NCBI RefSeq assembly: GCF_900148495.1
Contig: NZ_FTRU01000007.1
Location: 310,001 to 374,000 of the forward strand
Reading direction: 5' to 3'
Source: Negativibacillus massiliensis
Lineage (GTDB): Bacteria; Bacillota; Clostridia; Oscillospirales; Ruminococcaceae
Length of the DNA stretch: 64,000 nucleotides
Part shown: positions 54,204 to 63,248 of the stretch, one piece after another
Layout: each line of letters starts with the position of its first letter
Position numbering within the stretch: the first letter of the stretch is position 1
The notes under the pieces: generated by a model
The model's database searches: none
What the model was told of the DNA's origin: nothing
The model's input: the letters and a program-made list of their open reading frames with translations, nothing else
Program-made: the position numbers and the translations under genes

Positions 54204-56630
54204 TTACCCCTCCTTTTCTTTGGATACCTCAGACAATTTGGTGGTCATAATACGGTACAGCTCAATGTCCTTCGGGAATCGGTCAACAAACGGAAGAATC
54301 ACGTTGCCATAAAACAAAAGTCCTTCACCCTCACCGGAGTTCGTGACATAGGAAAGCTGATGGGGAGAGATATTCAGGCGCTGAGCCAGAATGGTTCTGT
54401 CCTCGCTTGCCTGGTTGAGCATATAGATGAAGTCCGAATTTTCCAAGATGTTGGCAATCTCCGGACTGCGAAGCAGGTCTTTTACATTCTGGGTGATGCC
54501 GGTCGGAATACCGCCCCATTTACGGAATCGCTTCCAGATTTCAATGGAATAGGTTGCTGTCTGTTCCTCTTTGAGCAGCAAGTGGAACTCGTCGATATAA
54601 TATCGAGTAGATTTTCCTGCATTACGGTTTTGGGTGACACGCCCCCAGACCTGATCCTGTACAACCAGCATCCCAATTTTTTTCAACTGATTGCCCAGTT
54701 CCTTAATGTCGTAACACACCAGACGGTTCTGAATATCTACATTGGTTCGGTGATTGAACACCTTCAGAGAACCTTTAACATAGATTTCCAAGGCAGTCGC
54801 AACATGGTGTGCTTCTTTTTCTTCCTGTTTCAGAAGGGCATTGTACAAATCCTCCAGAATAGGCATATTTTCCGGTTTGGGATCATCAAAATACCGCTGA
54901 TAAATTTGATGCACACAGCGGTCAATAACTGTCTTTTCGACCGGCTGCAATCCGTCCTTACTGCCTACAATCAGTTCACAGAGGGACAGGATAAAATCAG
55001 CTTTCAATGCCACCGGATTGTCGTCCTCTGAATAATTGATGTTAATATCCATTGGATTGATATAGTTGGTGCTGGAAGAACTGATTTTCACGACCTGTCC
55101 ATGGAACTTGTGAACTAGGGCGGTATATTCCGCTTCGGGATCACAGATAATGACATCATCGTCCGTCACCAGGAAGGCATTGGTGATTTCTCGTTTTGCA
55201 CTGAAGGACTTACCGGAACCGGGAGTACCCAGAATCAGTCCGTTTGGATTTTTGAGTTTCTTTCTGTCCACCATAATTAGGTTGTTGGAAAGTGCGTTCA
55301 GACCATAATAGAGCGTTTCGCCGCCGCTCTGGAACAGTTCCTGTGTAGTGAACGGTACAAAAATAGCCGTAGAACTGGTAGTCAGTCCACGGCGAATCTC
55401 AATCAAATTTTGCGCCAGGGGCAGGCTGCTCATCAGTCCCTGCTCCTGCTGAAAATCCAGACGTCGCAGATTGCAGTTGTGCTTCTGAGCGATACTCTGT
55501 GCCTGAAACACGTTGTTTTCCAGTTCCTGCTCAGTGCGTCCGGTATTCATAATGAGGAACGTGACCATGAACATACGCTCATTTTGGCTTTGCAGCTCCT
55601 TCAGCAGTGCCTTGGCATCCCTGCCATAGGTAGCAAGGTCACTCGGAATGATGTCCATATCATATCCGGCACGAACTGCCTTTTTCTGCTCCTCAATCTT
55701 ACTGCGGTCAAGCTCTGTGATGGTGCGCTTAATGGTTTTGATAGCAGCGGTCTGGTCTACCGACTGAATATGCATGGTGACAATCTGACTGGATTCCATA
55801 TCCAGAAAATCTGCCAGCATCCGGTCACTGAGATCGGATGCCGTAATAGATAGAAAGGACATGGAGCCATGCAGACTGCCCATCTGAAAAGTGCGGTTTC
55901 CTTTGAACGCAAAGGCGGTAGGGGCGATGAAGTCCTTTACGGAAAGCCCGGATTCTACCAGCCACTTCCAATCAAAGAAGAACTTATCATCGTCCCCCAT
56001 GTGGAACATAGCGTGCATCAGGCGCAGCCGCTCTTTACCATCCATCGGAGTTGCAATGACACCCAAACGGCGGAAATTATTGAGAAGGTCATTTTCAATA
56101 TGAGCCAGTCTCGGCTTTGCCTGACGCATAGATTCTGCTTCAATACCGAAGGTCAAATATTTTGTTTTGGTCAAGCCGTTATTTCCCTGAGCCAGCTGCT
56201 TCTTCAGCATCTGGCTGTACTCCGCACGAACAGGATTGAACTCGTCCTTTTTGAATGGGATACGGACACTTTTTTCAAAGCTCTCCGCATCAGTCCCCAT
56301 GTTCATAAAGGACAACTCAAAGTGAATGGAACTGTCAAAGAAATTCAGGAAGCTGCACCATTCATCGAAAATGGCAGTTTTGTCCTCCTGCTGTGCCAGC
56401 TGGTAGTTGATGTCTTGGAACTGAATGGTTTTGGTGTAATAATTGTCTGTCACACGACAAATCCCATCCGGGAACATTCTCTGAAACGGGATAGACTGCT
56501 GGGCAGTCTGCGGAATCCCGTTATCTTTTTTTGCTCGTTCGACAACAGCTTTAATTTCTCTCTGCTGTTTCCGATTGAGATGGGCGGGCATTTTTATTTC
56601 TCTTGCCTGGTTTTTCTTCTGGAAAAACAA
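54204..56630 (-). CDS. virB4: VirB4-like conjugation ATPase
   Basis: 808-residue type IV secretion ATPase. Walker A GTPGSGKS is near residue 470, with the Walker B-like VIICDPEAEY shortly after and the RYYIDEFHLLL segment further on. The first start, a TTG at 56630 with GGAGG nine bases upstream, lies inside prgI; an ATG at 56591 is the alternative and lacks a clear ribosome site. Energises the mating channel together with the VirB6-like and PrgI proteins. Confidence 0.94.
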   Translation of the reverse strand: MFFQKKNQAREIKMPAHLNRKQQREIKAVVERAKKDNGIPQTAQQSIPFQRMFPDGICRVTDNYYTKTIQFQDINYQLAQQEDKTAIFDEWCSFLNFFDSSIHFELSFMNMGTDAESFEKSVRIPFKKDEFNPVRAEYSQMLKKQLAQGNNGLTKTKYLTFGIEAESMRQAKPRLAHIENDLLNNFRRLGVIATPMDGKERLRLMHAMFHMGDDDKFFFDWKWLVESGLSVKDFIAPTAFAFKGNRTFQMGSLHGSMSFLSITASDLSDRMLADFLDMESSQIVTMHIQSVDQTAAIKTIKRTITELDRSKIEEQKKAVRAGYDMDIIPSDLATYGRDAKALLKELQSQNERMFMVTFLIMNTGRTEQELENNVFQAQSIAQKHNCNLRRLDFQQEQGLMSSLPLAQNLIEIRRGLTTSSTAIFVPFTTQELFQSGGETLYYGLNALSNNLIMVDRKKLKNPNGLILGTPGSGKSFSAKREITNAFLVTDDDVIICDPEAEYTALVHKFHGQVVKISSSSTNYINPMDININYSEDDNPVALKADFILSLCELIVGSKDGLQPVEKTVIDRCVHQIYQRYFDDPKPENMPILEDLYNALLKQEEKEAHHVATALEIYVKGSLKVFNHRTNVDIQNRLVCYDIKELGNQLKKIGMLVVQDQVWGRVTQNRNAGKSTRYYIDEFHLLLKEEQTATYSIEIWKRFRKWGGIPTGITQNVKDLLRSPEIANILENSDFIYMLNQASEDRTILAQRLNISPHQLSYVTNSGEGEGLLFYGNVILPFVDRFPKDIELYRIMTTKLSEVSKEKEG

Positions 56631-56985
56631 TGCGTTCTACCTCCTTTTCGAGTTGGTACTGACGAAGCAGTACGTCATAGTAGTTGTCGGTCTGATATGG
56701 TCGGATTTTGGGGCGAACAAACTTCGCCTGAATAAAGTGGTGTGCGATAACCTCAAGCGGCTGCCCGTCTTTTTCGTACATTGCCAGGAAGAACAACGGA
56801 AGCATGACGATAATCATGCCCAATGCTGCCAGACTGACATTGCCAGAAGATTTGAGCAAAAAGAAAAACGGCACTCCGATGAGCGCCGCTGCTCCAAAGC
56901 AAATGAGCTGTCGTTTTGTCAGGTTAAAGAACACCTTGGATTTTACCCTCGTCAGGTCACGAGGGACAGGGATATATGCTGCCAA
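56551..56985 (-). CDS. PrgI family protein
   Basis: 144-residue conjugation protein with two membrane helices (LICFGAAALIGVPFFFLL and LGMIIVMLPLFFLAMY) and the family N-terminus AAYIPVPRDLTRVKSKVFF. Begins with TTG at 56985 behind AGGAGG. It overlaps the virB4 start region by about 80 bases. Corresponds to the VirB3-type partner of the ATPase. Confidence 0.92.
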   Translation of the reverse strand: MAAYIPVPRDLTRVKSKVFFNLTKRQLICFGAAALIGVPFFFLLKSSGNVSLAALGMIIVMLPLFFLAMYEKDGQPLEVIAHHFIQAKFVRPKIRPYQTDNYYDVLLRQYQLEKEVERIVFPEEKPGKRNKNARPSQSETAERN

Positions 56986-57003
56986 ACAAACACCTCCTCT
57001 CTG

Positions 57004-57870
57004 TTAGTGTGCATTGAATACGCTCTTTGCAAGCGTTCCTGTCTTAAACAGGGTAAAGCAGAGCAATACGGTGTAGCCCATGATCCCCCAAATATCCGCA
57101 ATAATATCATCTGTAAATGCGAGGGACTGTACCAGTACCGCATAAATGCCAACACAGATGATGATTAAAAAGCCCTGAAAACCGAGAGCAAATAAAGAGC
57201 GCAGATAGTTCTGCCCGATCTGATTTTGTTCACGATTTGCAAAAGTCGAGAACGGAATGGGTGCAAGGCTCACCATTAAATAGATTTCAATCATTCTGCC
57301 ATAAACAATGACAAAAATGATAATGGCAAGGGCAGACATCGTGATCTGCACAACAAAAGATTGCAGCAACAAGCCAATCAGCGGACCTAAGTCCATTCCC
57401 TGAAGTGTTTCTTCCAGCGCTTCCAATCCAGAAGCGTCTATGGCTGTGTTACCGGCTATAATGCCGCCACTGGCATTTACAACGTGCTGCGCTACATCGA
57501 AAACCGCCATTGTAATATTGAACGTGTTGGTGATGAGCATGACCGCAACAAAGGTCTTAAAAACCCATTTGAAGAAAATCCAGGTTTCAAAATTAGCAAG
57601 ATTGTTGTGGTCAATTATCAGCTGAATCAGCTCATAACAGGCTATGAATGTTAAAATCAAGCCTGCTATAGGAATAATTACCGATTCGGAGATGTTGCGA
57701 ACCATAGCAAAAATCTCCGGAGAGAAGCTCTCCGGAGTTCTGCCAACGGAGGTTGCTATCTCGCCAACCTGATTGTTGACGGACTCAAACATCCCCGACA
57801 GATTTCCCATAATGGCACTAATAAGCATTTCTTTCAGCCAATCTGTGATCTGTTGGAGTATGCTGTCCAA
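57004..57870 (-). CDS. VirB6/TrbL-like conjugation channel protein
   Basis: 288-residue polytopic membrane protein with about six helices, including VIIPIAGLILTFIACYELI, WVFKTFVAVMLITNTFNIT and MSALAIIIFVIVYGRMIEIY. The order upstream of prgI-virB4 and the N-terminal MLISAIMGNLSGMFESVN match CD1106-like proteins of this ICE class. Begins with TTG at 57870 behind GGAGG. Next upstream is the broken Maff2 gene, so its normal transcript from the right is interrupted. Confidence 0.9.
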   Translation of the reverse strand: MDSILQQITDWLKEMLISAIMGNLSGMFESVNNQVGEIATSVGRTPESFSPEIFAMVRNISESVIIPIAGLILTFIACYELIQLIIDHNNLANFETWIFFKWVFKTFVAVMLITNTFNITMAVFDVAQHVVNASGGIIAGNTAIDASGLEALEETLQGMDLGPLIGLLLQSFVVQITMSALAIIIFVIVYGRMIEIYLMVSLAPIPFSTFANREQNQIGQNYLRSLFALGFQGFLIIICVGIYAVLVQSLAFTDDIIADIWGIMGYTVLLCFTLFKTGTLAKSVFNAH

Positions 57871-57893
57871 AGGCGATTACCTCCTTTTTCTGT

Positions 57894-57990
57894 TTAGCCA
57901 AACAATCCGGAAAGCAGCGGAACCAGCATGGTTCCGATCAGAGCGACACCGCCGCCCGCCATCAACTGTTTCATTCCCTGTGACTTTGCT
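57894..57990 (-). pseudogene. Maff2-family gene, 3' remnant
   Basis: Translating 57990 to 57894 on the minus strand gives AKSQGMKQLMAGGGVALIGT followed by MLVPLLSGLFG and a stop, the C-terminal half of the small hydrophobic Maff2 protein that precedes the VirB6-like gene in these elements. Immediately upstream an in-frame TAA appears and similarity ends, so the N-terminal half has been displaced by an insertion. Expect the missing half beyond the right edge. Confidence 0.82.
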
Positions 57991-58034
57991 TATGTGTGAT
58001 AAAGAAGCAATAGAAGTGCAAAAAATTTTGCCGT

Positions 58035-58067
58035 TCCTATCCGACACTTGGCCATTGTGTCGGATAG
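58035..58067. repeat. Perfect 12-bp inverted repeat near the insertion edge
   Basis: CCTATCCGACAC (58035-58046) and its exact complement (58056-58067) flank a nine-base loop, 45 bases inside the Maff2 junction and just beyond the recombinase stop codon. A T run follows at a short distance on the minus strand, so it may be a terminator or part of the element end. Confidence 0.65.
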
Positions 58068-58076
58068 GTCGGGCGG

Positions 58077-59441
58077 TTATTCGGGCAAGTCAATCTTGCC
58101 GACAAAGCTGTAATAAATCTCAATGTCCTGCCTGCGGGTGCCGTTCTCATCATAGCTGCACTCATGCACCACAATTTTCTCGATCATTTCCCGCAAGAGA
58201 GTGGGGGTCAGTTCTTCAAAGGCAAGGTGCTTGCGGACAATGCCCATAAATTTCTCGGCGTTGACGGTAGCTGCCTGTGACTTGTCCAGTTCGGCTTGCA
58301 GGGCGGCGGCTCTCTTTTTCAGCTCCGCTTGCTCGGCTTCGTAGTCAGCCGACAGTTCCATGAAACGCTCATCGCTGATTTTGCCGTTTACATTGTCCTC
58401 ATACAGCCGCTTGATAATGCGGCTGATTTCAGAAATGCGTTCCTGCGCCTGTTCAAGCTGCTTGATGGCTGCGGCGGTCTTTCGCTTGCCGCCGATCTCG
58501 TTCTGCTGGACAAGTAGTTTCACAAACCGGCTCTCATGCTTGGCTGCGTATTCGGTCACTTGCCGGAGATTTGCCAGGACACCAGCGGTCAACAGATCGG
58601 TGCGGATAAAGTGCGCCGTACAGTTGCGGGTGCGCTTCTTGTAGCTGCCGCAGATGTAGCAGTCCTGTTTGCGGTCTTTGTTCTGATACCGCTGCTGATA
58701 CAGCACATGGCCGCAGTCGGCGCAGAACAAAATCCCGGAGAACAGCCCCACTTCATCGTAGCGGTTCGGGCGTTTGCGCTGTTTGCGTAACTCCTGCACC
58801 CGTTCCCATGTTTCCTTGTCGATGATCGGCTCATGGTGGTTCTCGAAAATGGCCTGCTTCTCGACGGGGTTCTCTATGCTGTGCTTGACCTTATAAGAAG
58901 GCTTTTCCGTTTTGAAGTTCACCAGACATCCGGTGTACTCTCGGTTTTCGAGGATATGAACGACGGTGTTGGTCGCCCATTTGCACTCATAGCCTGGGTG
59001 ATAACGGCGGGTGCTGCCTGTCCGCTGATATTCCAGCGTCCCCGGCGTGGGGATTTGCTGCTCCGTCAGCATACGGGCAATCTTGGTCGGGCCGTTCCCG
59101 GCAAGGCAAAGCTGGTAAATCTGCTGCACCACCGGGGCGGCTTCCTCGTCTATAATAAAATTCTCGTCCTCGTCCATCACATAGCCGTAAACCGGCTTGC
59201 TGGTAACAGGCTTGCCGCTCATGCCTTTTGACTTTTTCACTGCCTTGATTTTCTTGCTCGTATCTCTCACCAGCCATTCATTGAACAGATTTCGCAGCGG
59301 GGTAAAATCGTTGTCCATGCCCTCGCTGGCACTGTCCACATTATCGTTGACAGCGATAAAACGCACACCCTTTTGAGGGAACAGCATTTCCGTGTAAAAC
59401 CCTACCTGCAAGTAGTTTCGCCCTAACCGGCTCATGTCTTC
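58077..59441 (-). pseudogene. Large serine recombinase, N-terminal half missing
   Basis: About 450 residues from DMSRLGRNYLQVGFYTEML onwards: the end of the resolvase domain, the recombinase domain (KPVYGYVMDEDENFIIDEEA), a zinc ribbon (LFCADCGHVLYQ, later CYICGSYKK), and the coiled coil and C-terminus. The first ~80 residues, including the catalytic Ser, are gone: homology stops at about 59441, directly before DMSR. The open frame upstream (to 59576) encodes unrelated sequence that overlaps the next gene. It is the Tn4451/Tn5397 type that sits at an element edge, here 87 bases from the Maff2 junction, and was probably the enzyme that made that insertion before being cut by another element. 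Confidence 0.82.
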
Positions 59442-59479
59442 TTGTGTCAAGTAGGGACTAAAAAAATTTTGAGAATTTA

Positions 59480-59519
59480 CAAGCCGTTCATAGGTGGACA
59501 ACCACCCGTGAACGGCTTG
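59480..59519 (-). terminator. Terminator at the end of the recombinase cluster
   Basis: Eleven-bp stem (59480-59490 with 59509-59519) with an inner GGTGG/CCACC pairing and a T run on the minus strand about 10 bases on (59461-59470 region). It follows the small resolvase gene and lies about 40 bases from the break in the older recombinase. Confidence 0.75.
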
Positions 59520-59526
59520 CGTTTCT

Positions 59527-59922
59527 CTATGCTCTTTTGCCGTTCTTTGTGCGACGTTTCTTATACGCCGCTTCAAACGCCTCCATCATCGGAGTGACCG
59601 GAAGCTCGTTGTCAGGCTTGGACAGATACTCGAACCGGATGCCGTTCTCCCGGAACTTTCGCTCAAACCTCATGAAAGAGGAAGTGTCCCGGCTGATTCG
59701 CGAGGTGTCGCGGGTGAGGATCGTACCGATGTCCTGACGCTTTGCTTCATTCAGCAGGAAGTTCATGATACCTTCCGTATGGACGCCGGAGATGCCGTCT
59801 GCCGCCACAGCAGCAGCCACCTCATAGCCTTTGTCCTTCGCATAGCGTTCCAGCTCTTCCCGCTGGTCTGCTGCCGCAAGCTGATCCGCACAGGCAACGC
59901 GGATATAAAGAAATACTTTCAT
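59527..59922 (-). CDS. Resolvase-like small protein with catalytic Ser replaced by Ala
   Basis: 131 residues that consist of a resolvase N-terminal domain only. The opening motif reads LYIRVACADQ, with Ala10 where serine recombinases have the nucleophilic Ser (normally RVS). The other motifs are kept: DGISGV, and RDTSRISRDTSSF for the usual D-x-S-R-x-x-R-D. It lacks the recombinase and zinc-ribbon domains. GGAGA ribosome site; its ATG overlaps the stop codon of the 535-aa recombinase (ATGA). It looks like a catalytically dead partner or regulator rather than a decayed copy, because the rest is intact. Confidence 0.8.
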   Translation of the reverse strand: MKVFLYIRVACADQLAAADQREELERYAKDKGYEVAAAVAADGISGVHTEGIMNFLLNEAKRQDIGTILTRDTSRISRDTSSFMRFERKFRENGIRFEYLSKPDNELPVTPMMEAFEAAYKKRRTKNGKRA

Positions 59923-61526
59923 TTGGTTTCTCCTTCTGAGGTAGTGAGGAAGTCCTTGACCTTCCAGACGATTTCTATGTTGTCAAGATCGTAAATGTAG
60001 ACCGCAGAAATGAATGCGTGGGTCAGCTCATAGGTCAGAGCTTTGCAGTCGGCGTACTGTTCGCAGACCGCATCCAGCTTTTCATCTGAACAGGCGGTCT
60101 CGGAGTCAAGCTCCTTCATCCGCTCGTGACTGCGCTGGATTGCTCCATCGTTTTCAGCAATCTTCACATCCGCTGCCGCCTTCTGCTGAATGTACGCCTC
60201 CTTCGTGATGCTTCCGGCTGCATACTTCTCGTAGAGCCTCAGTTTGGACGCCTTGTGCTGCTCGTTCTGCTTTTGCAGAGTGCGGATTTTATCAGCACAT
60301 TCCTTGATGGCAGATTTCCGCAGATCACCGACTTCGCGGTTCTGTATTGCTTCCTTCTGTGCCAAAGCAAGAAACTGAGTAAGGGCATGGAAGACAACCT
60401 TCTCAATATCCATTTCCGGAAAGCTCCTGCCAACCGGACAGTCTGTGTTTCCGTTGTTGACCGAGTGAATGCACTGGAAGTATCGAATGCCAGCCTTGTT
60501 CTTTCGGCGTGTCATAGCACGTTTACAGTTACCGCAGCGGACGAGTCCCTTGAGCGGATAGTCATGCTGCTTGCGCGTGGGATTCCGTCCTCCGCCTCGA
60601 ATGACCTTCTGAGCAAGCTCAAAGTCTTCCTTGCTGATAATAGCTTCATGCGTTCCTTCTACGATAATCGGCTCATTGACAACACGCTTTTTTGAGCCGA
60701 CACCGCAGGACTTCATTTTGCGGCTGACCAGTGTTCCGGTGTAAACAAGGTTCTTGAGAATGTTATAGACCATCACGGTTTCCCAACTGATTTTCTCGCT
60801 CATGTTACTGAACTTCTTCTTGTCGGGATGCTTGCTCTTGAAGTATTGCCCCGGCGTCGGGATGCCTTCATCATTCAGGCTGCGGGCGATCTGAGAGGTG
60901 TTGCTGCCTTCCAGTGCCTCGCGGAAAATACGACGGATCACATCAGCCGCCTCCGGGTCTACGGCAAGTTTGTTCCGAATGGTGGGATGCAGGACGTAGC
61001 CGTATGGGGCGTAGCCACCGACATACTTGCCCTGCTTCATCATCTGGATTTTTGCCGATGTGGTCTTTACGGAAAGGTCTTTGCTGTATGCGGCGTAGAT
61101 GATGCTGCGCATAACCACTTCCAGACCGCCCGTTGTGCCTTTGTAATCGTCGCTGTCATAGCCGTCGTTGATGGAAATAAAGCGGACGCCCATGAATGGA
61201 AAAGTGCATTCCAGATAGTTTCCCGTTTCAATGTAGTCACGAGAAAAGCGGGAAAAGTCTTTGACGCAGATCAGATCGATTTCGCCGCGCTTGACCTTCT
61301 CCATCATCTGCGTGAACTGAGGACGGTGAAAGTTCGTGCCGGTATAACCGTCATCCGCAAACTCAGACCGCTGACAGTGAGACAACTCCGGATGATTGTC
61401 GAGAAAGCGATTGATGAGCATACGCTGGTTGCCGATGCTGTCACTTTCCGCCTTGCTGCCATAGCCGGTATCTTCATCAGCCATTGAGAGGCGGATGTAG
61501 ATGCCGATGTTGTATTCCTTGCTCAT
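59919..61526 (-). CDS. Large serine recombinase A (535 aa)
   Basis: Complete TndX/CcrB-type serine recombinase. Catalytic Ser14 in YIRLSMADED, KDFSRFSRDYIE near residue 90, recombinase domain (GGYAPYGYVLHP), zinc ribbon (VRCGNCKRAMTRRK), a coiled coil, and a short C-terminal beta region. The start ATG directly abuts the stop codon of recombinase B (TAAATG), so the two are translated together. Presumably one of several enzymes needed for the same element. Confidence 0.93.
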   Translation of the reverse strand: MSKEYNIGIYIRLSMADEDTGYGSKAESDSIGNQRMLINRFLDNHPELSHCQRSEFADDGYTGTNFHRPQFTQMMEKVKRGEIDLICVKDFSRFSRDYIETGNYLECTFPFMGVRFISINDGYDSDDYKGTTGGLEVVMRSIIYAAYSKDLSVKTTSAKIQMMKQGKYVGGYAPYGYVLHPTIRNKLAVDPEAADVIRRIFREALEGSNTSQIARSLNDEGIPTPGQYFKSKHPDKKKFSNMSEKISWETVMVYNILKNLVYTGTLVSRKMKSCGVGSKKRVVNEPIIVEGTHEAIISKEDFELAQKVIRGGGRNPTRKQHDYPLKGLVRCGNCKRAMTRRKNKAGIRYFQCIHSVNNGNTDCPVGRSFPEMDIEKVVFHALTQFLALAQKEAIQNREVGDLRKSAIKECADKIRTLQKQNEQHKASKLRLYEKYAAGSITKEAYIQQKAAADVKIAENDGAIQRSHERMKELDSETACSDEKLDAVCEQYADCKALTYELTHAFISAVYIYDLDNIEIVWKVKDFLTTSEGETK

Positions 61527-63233
61527 TTACATCGCCTCCTGTACTTCCTTGATACTCTGAACGGTCAGAGCGTAAATATCGCCGTATTTCATGACCAGCT
61601 CGATTGAGCCGTCCTCATGGACTTTCACAAGCTCTACGGACTCGTCAACTAACTCCTGAGAGAGTTTTGCTGCGCCGCTGGCAGATTTCATCAGCGTGAG
61701 CCACTTATTGTCCTCGGACATTGCCTCGGCAAACTTTACCTTCCGCTGAACCGCTTCATCCAACCGCCGTGAAAGATCGACATACTGCTCATCGTAGGCT
61801 TTCTTGGCAAAGGCGTATTCCTCTTCATCGAGAACGCCTTCCGTGAAGTCCTCATAGAGACGGGTACGCTTCTTGGAAATACCGCTGAGTTTCAGATTCA
61901 GGCTTGTAATGAGCGCATTCTGCTGATCTCGGATGCTGCGTTCACCTTCGCTGTTTCTCAGTTTGGCAAGCAGCTTGTCGTAATTGAGAGCCGCCTTGAC
62001 TTGAAGCTGAATCGCCGCAAGCACATCGGCTTCGAGTTTGTCCTGCCGCGTATAGTGTGGCGTACAGAGATTGCCGCGCTTGACGGATGAACTGCACTCA
62101 TAGAAGGCGTACCATGCGCCGTCCTTGCGCTTGTCAACGCGCTTGCGATGGAAGTAGAGCTTTTTGCCGCAGTCTGCGCAGACGATTTTGCCTTCAAAGA
62201 GATTGATCAGCGTAGCGCGGATTTCTTCCGTGCGCTCCATCTTCTCAACCCTTGTCCTTGCAGCAGCGTTCCGCATTTCTCGTACCTTCTGGAAGTCCTC
62301 ACGGGAGATAATCGCCTCGTGAGTATTGGGAAAAACAATCCATTCCTCACGGTCAATGTGCTGATTCTTGACGCCCTTGTAGATGGCGTTCAGCGTCCGT
62401 CCGAGAACGGTATCTCCGACGTAATGGGGATTATCCAGAATGGTAGTCAGTGAAGACTTGTTCCAAATCTTCTTTGCCGTAGCATTGCCTGTGCGGACGC
62501 CGACCTGATACTTCTGAAACTCCGGATTGGGCGCGTTCATTGCATCAAGCCGGTCTGCAATCGCAGGAAGGGACAGTCCTTCAATTTTCCATTGGAAAAT
62601 CTTCCGGACAATCGGTGCGGTTTCTTCATCGAAAACCATATTGCTGTGTTCTTCATCCCAGCGATAACCATACGGGAGATTGCGCTTCTTGAACTCTCCA
62701 CTTTCCATCTGTGCTTTGAGCGCAGTAGAAACCTTGCGGGAGATGTCCTTCGAGTAAAGGGTGTTGATCATGTTTTGCAGAGGGATAATGAGGCTTTCGC
62801 CGGAGCCGTCCGTATCAAAGTTGTCGTAGTTCTCTTTGATGGCGATAAACCGAAGCCCGATCTGCGGAAAGACCCGTTCCAGATAGGTTCCAGCCTCGAT
62901 GTAGTCACGCCCGAACCGGCTGAGATCACGAACTACAAGGCACTTGATCCTGCCGGTGCGGATGTCGTTCATCAGCCGGTTGAACTCCGGTCTATCAAAA
63001 ACCGTTCCTGTTCGTCCGTTGTCCACATAGGTATCTATCAGATTCAGGTAGGGCCGCTCTGCAATGTAGGACTTGCAAATCTCAATCTGATTTGCGATGA
63101 CATCCACCTTTTCGGACTTGCCGCTGTTTTCAACGGAAAGACGGGCATAGATGGCTGTTGAGAAGACCTCGGAAGAAACAGATTCGATAACCGGCTCTTC
63201 GACTGCAATTTGCTTTCTGCTTTTTCTTGCCAT
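61527..63233 (-). CDS. Large serine recombinase B (568 aa)
   Basis: Complete serine recombinase with a ~25-residue N-terminal extension. Catalytic Ser33 in YARLSVENS, VRDLSRFGRDYIEA, recombinase domain (LPYGYRWDEEHSNM), zinc ribbon (IVCADCGKKLYFHR) and a long coiled coil. Only distantly similar to recombinase A. Starts 15 bases after recombinase C with a GGAGGGA site. Member of a run of at least three. Confidence 0.93.
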   Translation of the reverse strand: MARKSRKQIAVEEPVIESVSSEVFSTAIYARLSVENSGKSEKVDVIANQIEICKSYIAERPYLNLIDTYVDNGRTGTVFDRPEFNRLMNDIRTGRIKCLVVRDLSRFGRDYIEAGTYLERVFPQIGLRFIAIKENYDNFDTDGSGESLIIPLQNMINTLYSKDISRKVSTALKAQMESGEFKKRNLPYGYRWDEEHSNMVFDEETAPIVRKIFQWKIEGLSLPAIADRLDAMNAPNPEFQKYQVGVRTGNATAKKIWNKSSLTTILDNPHYVGDTVLGRTLNAIYKGVKNQHIDREEWIVFPNTHEAIISREDFQKVREMRNAAARTRVEKMERTEEIRATLINLFEGKIVCADCGKKLYFHRKRVDKRKDGAWYAFYECSSSVKRGNLCTPHYTRQDKLEADVLAAIQLQVKAALNYDKLLAKLRNSEGERSIRDQQNALITSLNLKLSGISKKRTRLYEDFTEGVLDEEEYAFAKKAYDEQYVDLSRRLDEAVQRKVKFAEAMSEDNKWLTLMKSASGAAKLSQELVDESVELVKVHEDGSIELVMKYGDIYALTVQSIKEVQEAM

Positions 63234-63248
63234 TTGCTCATCCCTCCT

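Noticed and set aside
59442-59576. Extended N-terminus of the older recombinase starting at 59576
   Set aside because: This part overlaps the small resolvase gene in another frame, crosses a terminator, and encodes nothing like a resolvase domain.
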